Positions 42,827 through 53,185 of a stretch of DNA of 64,000 bases are shown in pieces (position 1 is the first letter of the stretch; the number at the start of each line of letters is the position of its first letter). Source of the stretch: Alkalicoccobacillus gibsonii. Its GTDB lineage: Bacteria; Bacillota; Bacilli; Bacillales; Bacillaceae_D. The position numbers were made by a program, and so were the translations under genes. The stretch covers positions 108,221-172,220 of the forward strand of contig NZ_JAEUZA010000001.1 of NCBI RefSeq assembly GCF_016798245.1. The letters are read 5' to 3'. The notes under the pieces were generated by a model. The model saw only the letters and a program-made list of their open reading frames with translations. It was not told the origin of the DNA and made no database searches.

Positions 42827-43916
42827 AATATTGAAATGTAACTGACATTACTTCAGAACGACTGCCAATTCGAATAGCGGGTCCCCAGAAACCGAATCCA
42901 GATGTCGTAAAGGAATGTAGTTGATCGCGTTGGAGGTAGCCCCAATCATTTTCATAAATCATGCTTGTAATAAGATTCGCAGGGAATACCTGGCCTCGAT
43001 GTGTATGCCCAGAAACGATAAGATCTACTCCAGCCTCGTGAGCCTCGCTTATCTCTTTTGGCTGATGATCAATAACGATAACTGGTAACGACTCATCTGC
43101 TTTTCCCATTAAGGTGGAGATGGATTGTCTGTTTTCATCCGTTTCATCTTTTCGACCAATGATTGTTAACTCATCATTAACAGTTATAGCTTCATCCATT
43201 AAGAAGTTAAAGCCAATGTCTTTAAATTCATCTCGTAATAAGAATAGATCGCCACCATAGTAGTCGTGGTTCCCTGGAGACACATACACTCCTAGAGGCG
43301 CTTCCAATTGCTTCATGGTTTCTGTTAAGTTGTTAGCCATATATGGGGTAAAACTGTTTTCAATAATATCTCCTGCAAGAAGAACGAGGTCTGGCTGTTC
43401 TTCTTGAACGAGCTGTACAAATCGTTCTAAGTGTCGTTCGCCAATCACTTCACCAAGGTGTAGGTCTGCTGCAATTAAGAGCTTTATTTCTTCCCCTTTA
43501 ACTTCTTTCGTCGGGTTATTTAGCTCAACCGTATAGTTTCGAACGGTGGGGTTCCACGCGTTAAACGAACCGTAGACCATAACAAAGACGAGAAATGCCA
43601 GCGTGACAAACCCACTCCATTTTTTCCACACACTATTCTTTTTACTTATAAAATAAACGAGGTTAATAAACGGAAGTAGAATACATAAATATCCAAAGAT
43701 AATTAGCCAGTAGCCCCCTATTAGTTCAAGGGTTCTTGAAGTGAGGAACATAGCCAAAATATAAGCAGAGGACAGAAAGGCAAGTACCACGCAATAGGTT
43801 TTAAACCATGTAAACCCTATTGTTGATTTGGCCCATTTCCAACCATTATATCCGATGTAAAAATTGATAGCTGCATACACAATGAGAAAGATGACAAGTC
43901 CTAAAGTAGTATTCAT
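42825..43916 (-). CDS. Membrane-anchored metallophosphoesterase
   Basis: 363 residues from the ATG 7 nt after AGGAGA; an ATG 13 codons upstream lacks support. Four N-terminal membrane helices (residues 1-125) are followed by a calcineurin-like phosphoesterase domain with AADLHLGEV (metal Asp/His), LLAGDII, SPGNHDYY and SGHTHRGQ. The family (YkoQ/YkuE-like) includes enzymes suggested to act on phospholipid head groups such as UDP-diacylglucosamine; the substrate here is unknown. The active site faces the outside if the N-terminus is inside. Confidence 0.88.
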   Translation of the reverse strand: MNTTLGLVIFLIVYAAINFYIGYNGWKWAKSTIGFTWFKTYCVVLAFLSSAYILAMFLTSRTLELIGGYWLIIFGYLCILLPFINLVYFISKKNSVWKKWSGFVTLAFLVFVMVYGSFNAWNPTVRNYTVELNNPTKEVKGEEIKLLIAADLHLGEVIGERHLERFVQLVQEEQPDLVLLAGDIIENSFTPYMANNLTETMKQLEAPLGVYVSPGNHDYYGGDLFLLRDEFKDIGFNFLMDEAITVNDELTIIGRKDETDENRQSISTLMGKADESLPVIVIDHQPKEISEAHEAGVDLIVSGHTHRGQVFPANLITSMIYENDWGYLQRDQLHSFTTSGFGFWGPAIRIGSRSEVMSVTFQY

Positions 43917-44030
43917 TTTTAATTCTCCTGACATGAACGTTCTATGATTCTTCATTAGTATAACGAATGTTAGGTTTGTAAGATAGAATGAACACGCATG
44001 AAAAAGTGAAGTTTTTCCAAAACTTAGTGA

Positions 44031-44060
44031 TTGTCAATATGAAAAATTTACCGGTATAAT
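44031..44060 (+). promoter_or_regulatory. Sigma-A promoter of rap
   Basis: TTGTCA, 18-bp spacer, TATAAT, 20 bp before the rap start. Confidence 0.75.
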
Positions 44061-44080
44061 AGATGCAGGGAGGTGATTGT

Positions 44081-45160
44081 TTGAGAACAGCAATATCGGC
44101 GGCTATGGTGGGAGCAAAGTGCGCAGATTGGTATAGCTTCATGATCGCTAGAGAGATTGATAAATCCATTGCGATAAAAGAAGAAATTACAATGATGCTA
44201 TCAGACATGGAAGAAAGTGATAAAGTCTTGGCCTACTACTCCTTGCTGGAATTCAGACATCAACTGTTACTTCAAGAGTCGAGTAGTGAATCTCACTCGC
44301 ATTCTTCTGTTATGACCATACAACAATCCGACCCCTTTTTAGAGTTTTTGTATTATTTTATGAATGGTCAAAACGAATTTTACCAAAATCGATTTAAATC
44401 AGCGATTCGTTTATATGTAAAGGCTGAGGCCTTGCTTGAACACGTGACAGATGATTATGAGCGAGCTGAATTTTATCAACGTATTGGTGATGGGTATTAT
44501 CGAATTAATCAATACACCTTTGCCGTTTCTTATTTAGAGATGGCGTTAGCGATATTTATAAAAGATGAATCCTATCGAGAAAAAGTCTTATACGCTGAGC
44601 TAGTATTAGCGGCGATTGATACGGAAATTGTTCGATATGATGAAGCGGAGATACGTTACCAACGTATTATGAAAGATTCTTATGATTTCCCATATGCACA
44701 TTCACTTATTATAAGAGGGATTGGCATCAATCGATTACGTCAAAACCTGCAAGAGGAAGCTAAGAATTACATGGAAAGGGCGCTTGCCATTCCAGAGCAC
44801 CAAGATTCGATTGTAAGTATAAAGACAAAAGCGGACCTAGCTTTTATTAAGTTGCGTTTAAAAGAAGAGGATGCGGAAAGCTTACTATTGGAGGCTGAAA
44901 AGTTAGCGTTTGAACAAGGAAACATTGAATATCAGGCAAGATGCTTAATTTGTCGTCATCTTCATGTAACTCCTGATGAAGAGTCTGTAAATAAAGGCGT
45001 TCAAATGCTAATTCACGATGAATTATATTTTGATGCGTCAGAAGTGTGCGAAGAAATCACCTATTTTTATGAAAAAAGAGGAGATTTTGAATTGGCGTTG
45101 AAATATATGAAAATAGCTCGTGATATGAATGTACTTCAATTTACCTTAGGGAGTGATTAA
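44081..45160 (+). CDS. rap: Rap-family response regulator aspartate phosphatase / regulator
   Basis: 359 residues from a TTG start 7 nt after GGAGG. An N-terminal three-helix bundle (about 1-70; VGAKCADWYSFMIAREIDKS) is joined to TPR repeats (FYQRIGDGYYRINQYTFAVSYLEMAL; SLIIRGIGINRLRQNLQEEAKNYMERAL). Rap proteins dephosphorylate Spo0F or block ComA or other regulators, and are shut off by an imported Phr peptide. Just downstream, overlapping the ribosome site region, lies a short exported-peptide ORF with the right properties. Which partner it targets cannot be told. Confidence 0.9.
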   Translation: MRTAISAAMVGAKCADWYSFMIAREIDKSIAIKEEITMMLSDMEESDKVLAYYSLLEFRHQLLLQESSSESHSHSSVMTIQQSDPFLEFLYYFMNGQNEFYQNRFKSAIRLYVKAEALLEHVTDDYERAEFYQRIGDGYYRINQYTFAVSYLEMALAIFIKDESYREKVLYAELVLAAIDTEIVRYDEAEIRYQRIMKDSYDFPYAHSLIIRGIGINRLRQNLQEEAKNYMERALAIPEHQDSIVSIKTKADLAFIKLRLKEEDAESLLLEAEKLAFEQGNIEYQARCLICRHLHVTPDEESVNKGVQMLIHDELYFDASEVCEEITYFYEKRGDFELALKYMKIARDMNVLQFTLGSD

Positions 45161-45162
45161 CG

Positions 45163-45312
45163 ATTAAGAAATGGACAAGCACACTTTGTTTGACCATTTT
45201 GTTAATCAGTATTTCAACAGGAGTCTCTCACCATGTGCATGCTGCTGATAACAAATCGGTTCGAGATGTAAGCATTACAGGTAAAGTAGATACTGGTAGA
45301 GAGAAGCCATAG
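45163..45312 (+). CDS. Phr-like signalling pro-peptide with probable ATT start
   Basis: The frame gives 49 residues: KKW then a hydrophobic stretch (TLCLTILLISISTG), a likely cleavage after VSHHVHA, and a polar tail ending KVDTGREKP. This is the layout of Phr precursors, which are exported, trimmed to a 5-6 residue signal and re-imported to inhibit Rap. No ATG/GTG/TTG precedes the signal peptide in this frame. The codon in place is ATT, 9 nt after GGGAG, which itself lies in the last rap codons. The first in-frame TTG falls inside the signal peptide, so ATT is the best start. A terminator follows. Confidence 0.65.
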   Translation: MKKWTSTLCLTILLISISTGVSHHVHAADNKSVRDVSITGKVDTGREKP

Positions 45313-45329
45313 GTGCATTTCCTTTTCAA

Positions 45330-45354
45330 CGTCCTTTAGCGAGGACGCTTTTTA
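45330..45354 (+). terminator. Intrinsic terminator after rap-phr
   Basis: CGTCCT / AGGACG (6 bp), 6-nt loop, C then T5. It lies between the convergent phr and the membrane-protein gene. Confidence 0.7.
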
Positions 45355-45606
45355 TTTGCTTTTTTCTTCCTTTTCAAGTTCGAGTTGTGCTTTTGCTCTT
45401 GTGTAGTTAACAATTAAACGCCATATGACAAATGCAATCATGACGCCAGAGACGATGATCTTCACAGGGAGGTTCCAGTTTCCTCCTGGCACAATAAAGA
45501 TAAGTGCAACTAAAATGAGAACAAAGGGAACTAAGAGTAATGTCCGGTAAAAGCGTTCCTTAGGCTGGAGTGTCATTAAGGCGTTTTCCATATCTCTTCT
45601 AAACAT
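45352..45606 (-). CDS. Small membrane protein (84 residues)
   Basis: 84 residues; AGGAGA 6 nt before ATG. Two hydrophobic segments (TLLLVPFVLILVALIFIV and IIVSGVMIAFVIWRLIV), basic ends and a Glu/Lys-rich tail (KAQLELEKEEKSK). Two-pass membrane protein, family not recognised. It lies just left of ruvA, divergent from it. Confidence 0.65.
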   Translation of the reverse strand: MFRRDMENALMTLQPKERFYRTLLLVPFVLILVALIFIVPGGNWNLPVKIIVSGVMIAFVIWRLIVNYTRAKAQLELEKEEKSK

Positions 45607-45740
45607 GAGCAGTCTCCTCTCGTTTCATCCATATGCTACCATACCCGTTTCACCTAAATTCACACCCGAATTCCGATGTGACCGAATAAGGGGTATGTGC
45701 TAAAATAGAAATAAACGTTCGCATAGGAGAGGTTATACTT

Positions 45741-46349
45741 TTGATTGATTATGTAAAAGGAACACTTGAAGCAATTGACACACAGTATGTGGTGATTGAC
45801 CATCATGGGCTTGGTTATCAACTGTATTGTCCTAACCCATATATATATCAACATGAGCTACATAAGACGATTCAGATCTTTACACATCATTATGTGAGAG
45901 AAGATCAGATTCGTCTATTCGGTTTTCCCAGCCGAAAGGAGCGTACGCTTTTTGAGAAGCTTCTAAATGTTTCAGGAATTGGGCCAAAAGGAGCACTGGC
46001 AATTTGTGCATCAGGTCAGCCAGAACATGTGGTAGCAGCCATTGAAGAAGAGGATGAAGCCCTACTTACCCGCTTTCCTGGTGTAGGTAAAAAGACAGCT
46101 AGGCAGATTATTTTAGACTTAAAAGGAAAGCTGATTGATTTTACTGAGGAGCTACCTTCTAAAGAACCGAACTTATTTACACCTTATACTGAGCCAACAA
46201 TAGATGCATTAGATGAAGCGTTCGAGGCTCTTAAAGCACTTGGATATGTAGATAGAGAATTAAAGAAAATTCGACCGAAGCTAGAAGAGGAATCGTTAGA
46301 AATTGATGGGTATATTAAAAAGGCGCTTCAACTTCTGCTTAAACGTTAA
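45741..46349 (+). CDS. ruvA: Holliday junction DNA helicase subunit RuvA
   Basis: 202 residues from TTG, 7 nt after AGGAGAGG; the N-terminus [12 protein letters not shown] is the family start. OB-fold about 1-62, helix-hairpin-helix region with [15 protein letters not shown] and [23 protein letters not shown], and a C-terminal domain ([19 protein letters not shown]) that binds RuvB. RuvA forms tetramers on four-way junctions and directs the RuvB motor during recombination repair. ruvB starts 18 bp on. Confidence 0.96.
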   Translation: MIDYVKGTLEAIDTQYVVIDHHGLGYQLYCPNPYIYQHELHKTIQIFTHHYVREDQIRLFGFPSRKERTLFEKLLNVSGIGPKGALAICASGQPEHVVAAIEEEDEALLTRFPGVGKKTARQIILDLKGKLIDFTEELPSKEPNLFTPYTEPTIDALDEAFEALKALGYVDRELKKIRPKLEEESLEIDGYIKKALQLLLKR

Positions 46350-46367
46350 TGAAAGGAGCGTGAGCAT

Positions 46368-47369
46368 ATGGAAGAACGCTTAGTTTCAGCCGAAAGCCAA
46401 CCGCTTGAGGATTCAATTGAGGGCGGAATTAGGCCCCTGAGCTTTAGTCAATACATTGGCCAAGAAAAGGTTAAACGCAATCTTGAAGTCTATATTCAAG
46501 CAGCTAAAATGCGCGAGGAAAGTTTGGACCACGTGTTGTTACACGGTCCACCTGGATTAGGTAAAACAACGTTATCAGCCATTATTGCCTCGGAAATGGG
46601 CGTGCAAATGCGAACGACTTCTGGGCCTGCAATTGAGCGACCGGGAGATTTAGCAGCAATTCTTACGGCTCTTGAGCCAGGTGATGTGTTGTTTATAGAC
46701 GAGATACACCGACTGAATCGCTCAGTAGAAGAAGTGTTGTATCCGGCGATGGAAGACTTTTGCTTAGATATCGTCATTGGACAAGGACCAACAGCCAGGT
46801 CTGTTCGTCTCGATTTGCCGCCGTTTACTTTAGTTGGTGCGACGACCAGGGCAGGGATGATCTCTGCACCACTTCGAGACAGGTTCGGGGTTGTTGAACG
46901 ATTAGAGTATTATAATGAGAATGAATTAGCGGATATCATCCGTCGTACAGCTGATATTTTTGTGACGGAGCTAGAAGAAGGGGCAGCAGAAGAGCTAGCA
47001 CGCCGGGCAAGAGGCACACCAAGAATCGCCAACCGGTTGTTAAAAAGAGTACGTGACTTTGCGCAGGTGGACGGTGAAGGCATTATTACGTATGATTTGG
47101 CAACTGGTGCACTTGAAAGGCTTCAAGTAGATAAGCTGGGACTCGATCATATTGATGATAAATTACTCCGAGGAATGATCGAAAAGTTCAGAGGTGGTCC
47201 AGTAGGATTGGATACCATTGCTGCAACCATTGGAGAAGAATCAGATACCATTGAAGATCTTTACGAGCCCTACCTATTACAAATTGGATTTATCCAGCGA
47301 ACACCTAGAGGACGGGTTGTCACACATTCCTGTTACGAACATTTTAAGCTTGAGGTACCAGGCGAATGA
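46368..47369 (+). CDS. ruvB: Holliday junction branch migration ATPase RuvB
   Basis: 333 residues. Walker A GPPGLGKT at 60-67, Walker B FIDEIHR at 109-115, sensor ATTRAGM, then the arginine-finger and small ATPase domain, and a C-terminal winged helix ([37 protein letters not shown]). A hexameric motor that drives branch migration with RuvA. Overlaps the next gene by 4 bp (ATGA), so ruvA-ruvB-DUF2905 are one operon. Confidence 0.98.
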   Translation: MEERLVSAESQPLEDSIEGGIRPLSFSQYIGQEKVKRNLEVYIQAAKMREESLDHVLLHGPPGLGKTTLSAIIASEMGVQMRTTSGPAIERPGDLAAILTALEPGDVLFIDEIHRLNRSVEEVLYPAMEDFCLDIVIGQGPTARSVRLDLPPFTLVGATTRAGMISAPLRDRFGVVERLEYYNENELADIIRRTADIFVTELEEGAAEELARRARGTPRIANRLLKRVRDFAQVDGEGIITYDLATGALERLQVDKLGLDHIDDKLLRGMIEKFRGGPVGLDTIAATIGEESDTIEDLYEPYLLQIGFIQRTPRGRVVTHSCYEHFKLEVPGE

Positions 47370-47578
47370 ATGAAGCTCCTAAATTCCTTATCATAGCAGG
47401 AATCATCTTAGTCATTGTTGGGTTGCTATGGTACGTAGGAGGTAAGTTCCTACCGATTGGAAAGCTGCCTGGCGATATCGTGATTAAACGCGAGAATATG
47501 ACGTTTTATTTTCCATTAATGACGTCTATCGTTGTAAGTGTTGTGCTTAGTTTATTGCTCTTTCTCTTTAGACGCTAA
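47366..47578 (+). CDS. DUF2905 small membrane protein
   Basis: 70 residues, two membrane helices around a conserved [25 protein letters not shown] loop, which is the mark of DUF2905. It overlaps the end of ruvB by 4 bp, so translation is coupled. Function unknown; often linked to ruvAB-queA in bacilli. Confidence 0.88.
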   Translation: MNEAPKFLIIAGIILVIVGLLWYVGGKFLPIGKLPGDIVIKRENMTFYFPLMTSIVVSVVLSLLLFLFRR

Positions 47579-47654
47579 GAGCTTGATTTGACAAGATAAG
47601 TCCGTTATTCTAATGAAGGACTAACGAATGATGAGATAAAAAGGTGACATAGAT

Positions 47655-49836
<2,182 letters not shown>

Positions 49837-49922
49837 TTGAAATTTGTGAAACAGATGATAGCCTATTCGATCTTTGTTTGGAACAGCTGACATCTTATAC
49901 ACCAGAAAGGGGGGAAATATAA

Positions 49923-50180
49923 ATGGAACTAGCACCACTACTCTCCATCGTGCTGATGATTGTTGTATTCTACTTTTTCTTAATTAGACCTCAACAAAAA
50001 CGTCAGAAACAAGTGCGTGAAATGCACAGCGCATTACAGCGCGGAGATAAGATTGTGACAATCGGAGGTCTTCATGGAACGATTGATGCGATTGACGAGG
50101 ATACGGTTATTCTTCTAGTAAACGATAATCGTAAGCTAACGTTTGATCGCTCAGCTGTTCGTGATGTTGCTAAAGATTAA
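49923..50180 (+). CDS. yajC: YajC, Sec translocon accessory subunit
   Basis: 85 residues: one N-terminal membrane helix (SIVLMIVVFYFFLIRPQQKRQKQ) and the family motifs GDKIVTIGGLHGTIDAIDEDTV. YajC joins SecDF at the SecYEG channel. AAAGGGGGG precedes the ATG. A terminator separates it from the convergent membrane-protein gene. Confidence 0.95.
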   Translation: MELAPLLSIVLMIVVFYFFLIRPQQKRQKQVREMHSALQRGDKIVTIGGLHGTIDAIDEDTVILLVNDNRKLTFDRSAVRDVAKD

Positions 50181-50189
50181 TAAAGAGTA

Positions 50190-50226
50190 AAGCACAAGCC
50201 GAGATGTCTCAGCTTGTGCTTTTTTA
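50190..50226. terminator. Bidirectional terminator after yajC
   Basis: AGCACAAGC / GCTTGTGCT (9 bp), one mismatch, GAG/CTC, ATGT loop, then T6. Confidence 0.9.
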
Positions 50227-50229
50227 TAA

Positions 50230-50604
50230 TTATGCCTTCATTAAGTTTACTCCAATCATTCCTCCTACAGCTCCAGTTAATAGATATCCTCCATGGAGTA
50301 AAAACTGTGAGGTCGTAAAGGCTACATCGTACCCAAGTGTGGAGATCAAATAAGCAACAGTTGTAAACAGAAGTGCTGTAAGTCCTCCTGCCAACCATCC
50401 TTTTGTTTTTGCCCTTGCACCAGATACAAATCCACCAATAAATAAACAAAGAAAAGCTAAAAATAGAATCAACCATTTTATGGATTCTTCGGTGTAGCTT
50501 GTCAAACTTAAAAAGCTAGCTAGCAACAAACTAGCCATAATAGCGCCTGCCATGATAACAACTAACCCACTAAATACTGCTGGAAAAAAAAGACGATTAT
50601 TCAT
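50230..50604 (-). CDS. yrzE: TIGR04086-family membrane protein (YrzE)
   Basis: 124 residues with four membrane helices and Gly-rich turns (FIGGFVSGARAKTKGWLAGGL; LTGAVGGMIGVNLM). Size and position after yajC fit B. subtilis YrzE. AGGAGG lies before the ATG. Function unknown. Confidence 0.8.
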   Translation of the reverse strand: MNNRLFFPAVFSGLVVIMAGAIMASLLLASFLSLTSYTEESIKWLILFLAFLCLFIGGFVSGARAKTKGWLAGGLTALLFTTVAYLISTLGYDVAFTTSQFLLHGGYLLTGAVGGMIGVNLMKA

Positions 50605-50760
50605 TTAGCAGCCTCCTCCTTTTACACACCTATTGCTATGACTATATTCGGGCTTGGCTTAGCTTAGAATGACTTTATGTAAATAAACCGTTGGAAGATG
50701 CTTCATCACATGCTTTTATTCCAGTTAGGAGACAGTAGTGAATGTGAGGAGTGAATCGAA

Positions 50761-51207
50761 ATGGTCCATCAGCTAACATTAGCGATTGCTACATTCAGTA
50801 CCCTTAGTTTATTTCAATTAATGAACCGGACAAATCAATTTCAACCGCTGTTAATCCTTAGTTTTACATTCATTCTGTTACTCCTTGAACAAATGGTACA
50901 TACACCTAAGATGAGTATTGTTTTACTTCTCTTAAGTTTACTTCCTTTCATTTATCTAATCATGGTCAAGCTTGTTCGCGCTCAAACCACTCTTGAACCT
51001 AGCGAATCTCTTTATACGAACTCTGTGCCAATGCCTGTCATAATGGACGGGCAAATTCAACATGCGCAGCTCAAACAGATTGATCAGAACGAATTTTGGC
51101 TTCGCAGGCAAGTACGAGATCATGGATTTAAAGACATTAAACGGATCTCCTATTGTAGTGTCAGAGGCGATCAATTATTTTATATCGATGTAAAGGATAA
51201 GAAATAG
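50761..51207 (+). CDS. DUF421-like protein, short form (YrbG position)
   Basis: 148 residues with two or three N-terminal membrane segments and a cytoplasmic C-terminal part, PVIMDGQIQHAQLKQIDQNEFWLRRQVRDHGF then YCSVRGDQLFYIDVKD, typical of the YetF/DUF421 C-terminal domain. The gene lies where B. subtilis has yrbG, but that protein is about 218 residues; this one lacks most of the family's conserved membrane half. It may be a shrunken yrbG or another small DUF421 protein. Role unknown. Confidence 0.7.
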   Translation: MVHQLTLAIATFSTLSLFQLMNRTNQFQPLLILSFTFILLLLEQMVHTPKMSIVLLLLSLLPFIYLIMVKLVRAQTTLEPSESLYTNSVPMPVIMDGQIQHAQLKQIDQNEFWLRRQVRDHGFKDIKRISYCSVRGDQLFYIDVKDKK

Positions 51208-51293
51208 GTTGTTGTCCGAGGGGATGTGCGTATACCGTTAAGCCTGTGCCCCCATATGCTACTCATGAACGCTGATAATGAGGAGGGAAAAGT

Positions 51294-51560
51294 ATGGGAG
51301 CATCTTTATATCAACAGTGCTGTAGCTACAAAGGTCGTTATGTGAACATCCAACACAAGAACGGTCAAAGCTATTACGGGCGAATTGTAGACGTAGATGA
51401 CAGACATGTCTATGTAGACATGGGACGTAACGGTGGTGGACGTGGTTTTGGATATAATGGTGGCTATGGCTATTATGGTGGATACGGTTCAAACGTTGTT
51501 CCATTTGCATTTGGTGCCATTGCCGGATTAGCACTAGCAGGAGCTTTCTTCTTTTGGTAA
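51294..51560 (+). CDS. Small Gly/Tyr-rich protein with barrel-like N-terminus
   Basis: 88 residues; AGGAGGG 6 nt before ATG. Residues 13-43 (YKGRYVNIQHKNGQSYYGRIVDVDDRHVYVDMG) have the strand-turn rhythm of small RNA-binding or SH3-like barrels. Residues 45-65 are a Gly/Tyr repeat, and 66-88 form a hydrophobic segment (VVPFAFGAIAGLALAGAFFFW). The layout recalls small coat- or membrane-linked proteins of spore formers, but I do not recognise it. A terminator follows. Confidence 0.6.
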   Translation: MGASLYQQCCSYKGRYVNIQHKNGQSYYGRIVDVDDRHVYVDMGRNGGGRGFGYNGGYGYYGGYGSNVVPFAFGAIAGLALAGAFFFW

Positions 51561-51575
51561 GAAAAACTTGTTTGG

Positions 51576-51606
51576 CCGTGAGAGTATCATGCTCTTGCGG
51601 TTTTTT
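51576..51606 (+). terminator. Intrinsic terminator
   Basis: CCGTGAGAG / CTCTTGCGG (9 bp, two wobbles), 7-nt loop, T6; it touches the stop of the convergent NERD gene. Confidence 0.82.
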
Positions 51607-52585
51607 AGTGTGTGGAGAAGGGGATAGTGTATGTACGGCTTTTAAGCGTTCCTGTGAAGGCAAGGCAGTGTTCTTTAAGGATGGAATGAGCAAGCTGAGG
51701 AGAAGTGAGGTTAGTGAAATGGCGAAAGTCACGGTTTGTGAGAGTTGGATTGATGAGGAGGTAATAGTCGTTTAGGGCTTGGAGTGGGGCGGAGTTGACA
51801 GGTTTTACACACTGTTTGCATTTCCATAAACCATAGTCTCGCTTAACAGAGAATGAAAAGCAATGAGGGCAAAAAAGTCCACGTTCTAACTCATTGATAT
51901 GAATTTTGTATTCGTCACAAACGTTTAAAAGCACTTCTTTGTTACTACGAATTAATTTGGTTACTAATTCATTAATTTTTTGTGCACTCATAAAAGGAGT
52001 ACTTGTCTTGTTCAAATGCTTCCTTATCATCTCAGGCAATCGTCCAGCGTGAATCATTTTTGACATTAAATGCTGATTAGAAGAGTCGGATATAATGCGA
52101 GTTAAAGGGTCACTAATCACAACATAATCAATAACTGGTAAGAGCGGCGAATGATGAGAAATAAGCCATTCTTTCAACTGATGTTTTTGCATTTGTGTTT
52201 GCAAAAGGGGATAAGGCAGAATTTCTTCGGAAGATGAGCTCGTTCGAATTAATTGTTGTGTAAGTGGATTCAAATAAAGGGAACCACTTAAGTTTTTAAC
52301 CTCTAAAATAATTAGAACTGTCGGACTCAAGAGAAGTGAATCAATTTGAAAAAAGTGACCATTTGTTCCTCTCAGTCTAAGATCATGAATCACACTTAAA
52401 TCTTCATAAGATGAAAGAGAATCTATATAATAATCAATCGATCGTTCCCCTCTGAAGCCTAACTCACGTTTGTTAAGCTCTTGCTTGATGAATGAGCGCT
52501 TAGGATGATTTGAAGGAAGTCTTCTTATCAATGCTTCAAGTGCAGCGAGTTTTACTGGTTTAGTACGTGGTTTGCTGATATGCAT
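51605..52585 (-). CDS. NERD-domain protein (putative nuclease-related)
   Basis: 326 residues. The NERD domain covers about 38-150: GFRGERSIDYYIDSL, then HFFQIDSLLLSPTVLIILEVKN, where Asp and Glu-x-Lys mimic a restriction-endonuclease-like site. The C-terminus has a zinc ribbon (CPHCFSFSVKRDYGLWKCKQC). Such proteins likely bind or process DNA; many in bacilli are uncharacterised. A 41-bp repeat array lies directly upstream. Confidence 0.82.
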   Translation of the reverse strand: MHISKPRTKPVKLAALEALIRRLPSNHPKRSFIKQELNKRELGFRGERSIDYYIDSLSSYEDLSVIHDLRLRGTNGHFFQIDSLLLSPTVLIILEVKNLSGSLYLNPLTQQLIRTSSSSEEILPYPLLQTQMQKHQLKEWLISHHSPLLPVIDYVVISDPLTRIISDSSNQHLMSKMIHAGRLPEMIRKHLNKTSTPFMSAQKINELVTKLIRSNKEVLLNVCDEYKIHINELERGLFCPHCFSFSVKRDYGLWKCKQCVKPVNSAPLQALNDYYLLINPTLTNRDFRHFTNLTSPQLAHSILKEHCLAFTGTLKSRTYTIPFSTH

Positions 52586-52666
52586 TTAAATCCCTCCTTA
52601 TAAATAATAATAGTTCAATGAATTGATACTGTATTCCTCTATGAAGTTTTGGAGGAAGCGATTAAA

Positions 52667-53061
52667 ACATCGAGGAAACTGAGAATACATCGGACTAGAG
52701 TAGAAATACATCGAGGAAACGGTAAATACATCGGACTTAAGCAGATATACATCGAGGAAACTATGAATACATCGAACTTGAGCACAGATACATCGAGGAA
52801 ACCATGAATACATCGAACTTAAGCACAGATACATCAAGGAAACCATGAATACATCGAACTTAAGCACAGATACATCGAGGAAACTATGGATACATCGAAC
52901 TTGAGCAGAAATACATCGAGGAAACCATGAATACATCGAACTTAAGCGCAGATACATCGAGGAAACTATGGATACATCGAACTTGAGCACAGATACATCG
53001 AGAAAACTATGGATACATCGAACTTGAGCACAGATACATCGAAGGAACTAAAATACATTGG
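52667..53061. repeat. 41-bp tandem repeat array, about ten units
   Basis: Alternating half-units: TACATCGAGGAAACTATGAA (20 bp) and TACATCGAACTTGAGCACAGA (21 bp), so ATACATCGA recurs about every 20.5 bp, roughly 20 times. Central copies differ by one or two bases, edge copies more (ACATCGG, ACATTGG). No unique spacers, and 41 bp shifts frame, so it is neither CRISPR nor coding. The gap 52586-53185 holds this and the spoVB terminator. Confidence 0.9.
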
Positions 53062-53149
53062 GAAGTAGCAAGCAAATGAAATGAAGATAAAACTTGTTCC
53101 AAACCAGAACCTTTCTCACATCAATAGTATTCCCTTTACCCTCATCAAC

Positions 53150-53180
53150 TAAAAAACTCTGGCCACCTCAAGCCAGAGTT
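53150..53180 (-). terminator. Terminator after spoVB
   Basis: AACTCTGGC / GCCAGAGTT (9 bp), 8-nt loop, T-run on the minus strand, six bases beyond the spoVB stop. Confidence 0.88.
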
Positions 53181-53185
53181 CCCCG

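Noticed and set aside
51554-51775. 73-codon frame opposite the NERD gene
   Set aside because: It lies antisense to a clear coding region and overlaps a terminator; no ribosome site.
52598-52990. Open frame of 130 codons on the minus strand through the 41-bp repeats
   Set aside because: It exists only because a 41-bp repeat without stops reads through all three frames; the product is a repeated Cys/Trp-rich oddity without a ribosome site.
52667-53061. CRISPR array
   Set aside because: Both 20- and 21-bp half-units are conserved, so there are no unique spacers, and no cas genes are near.
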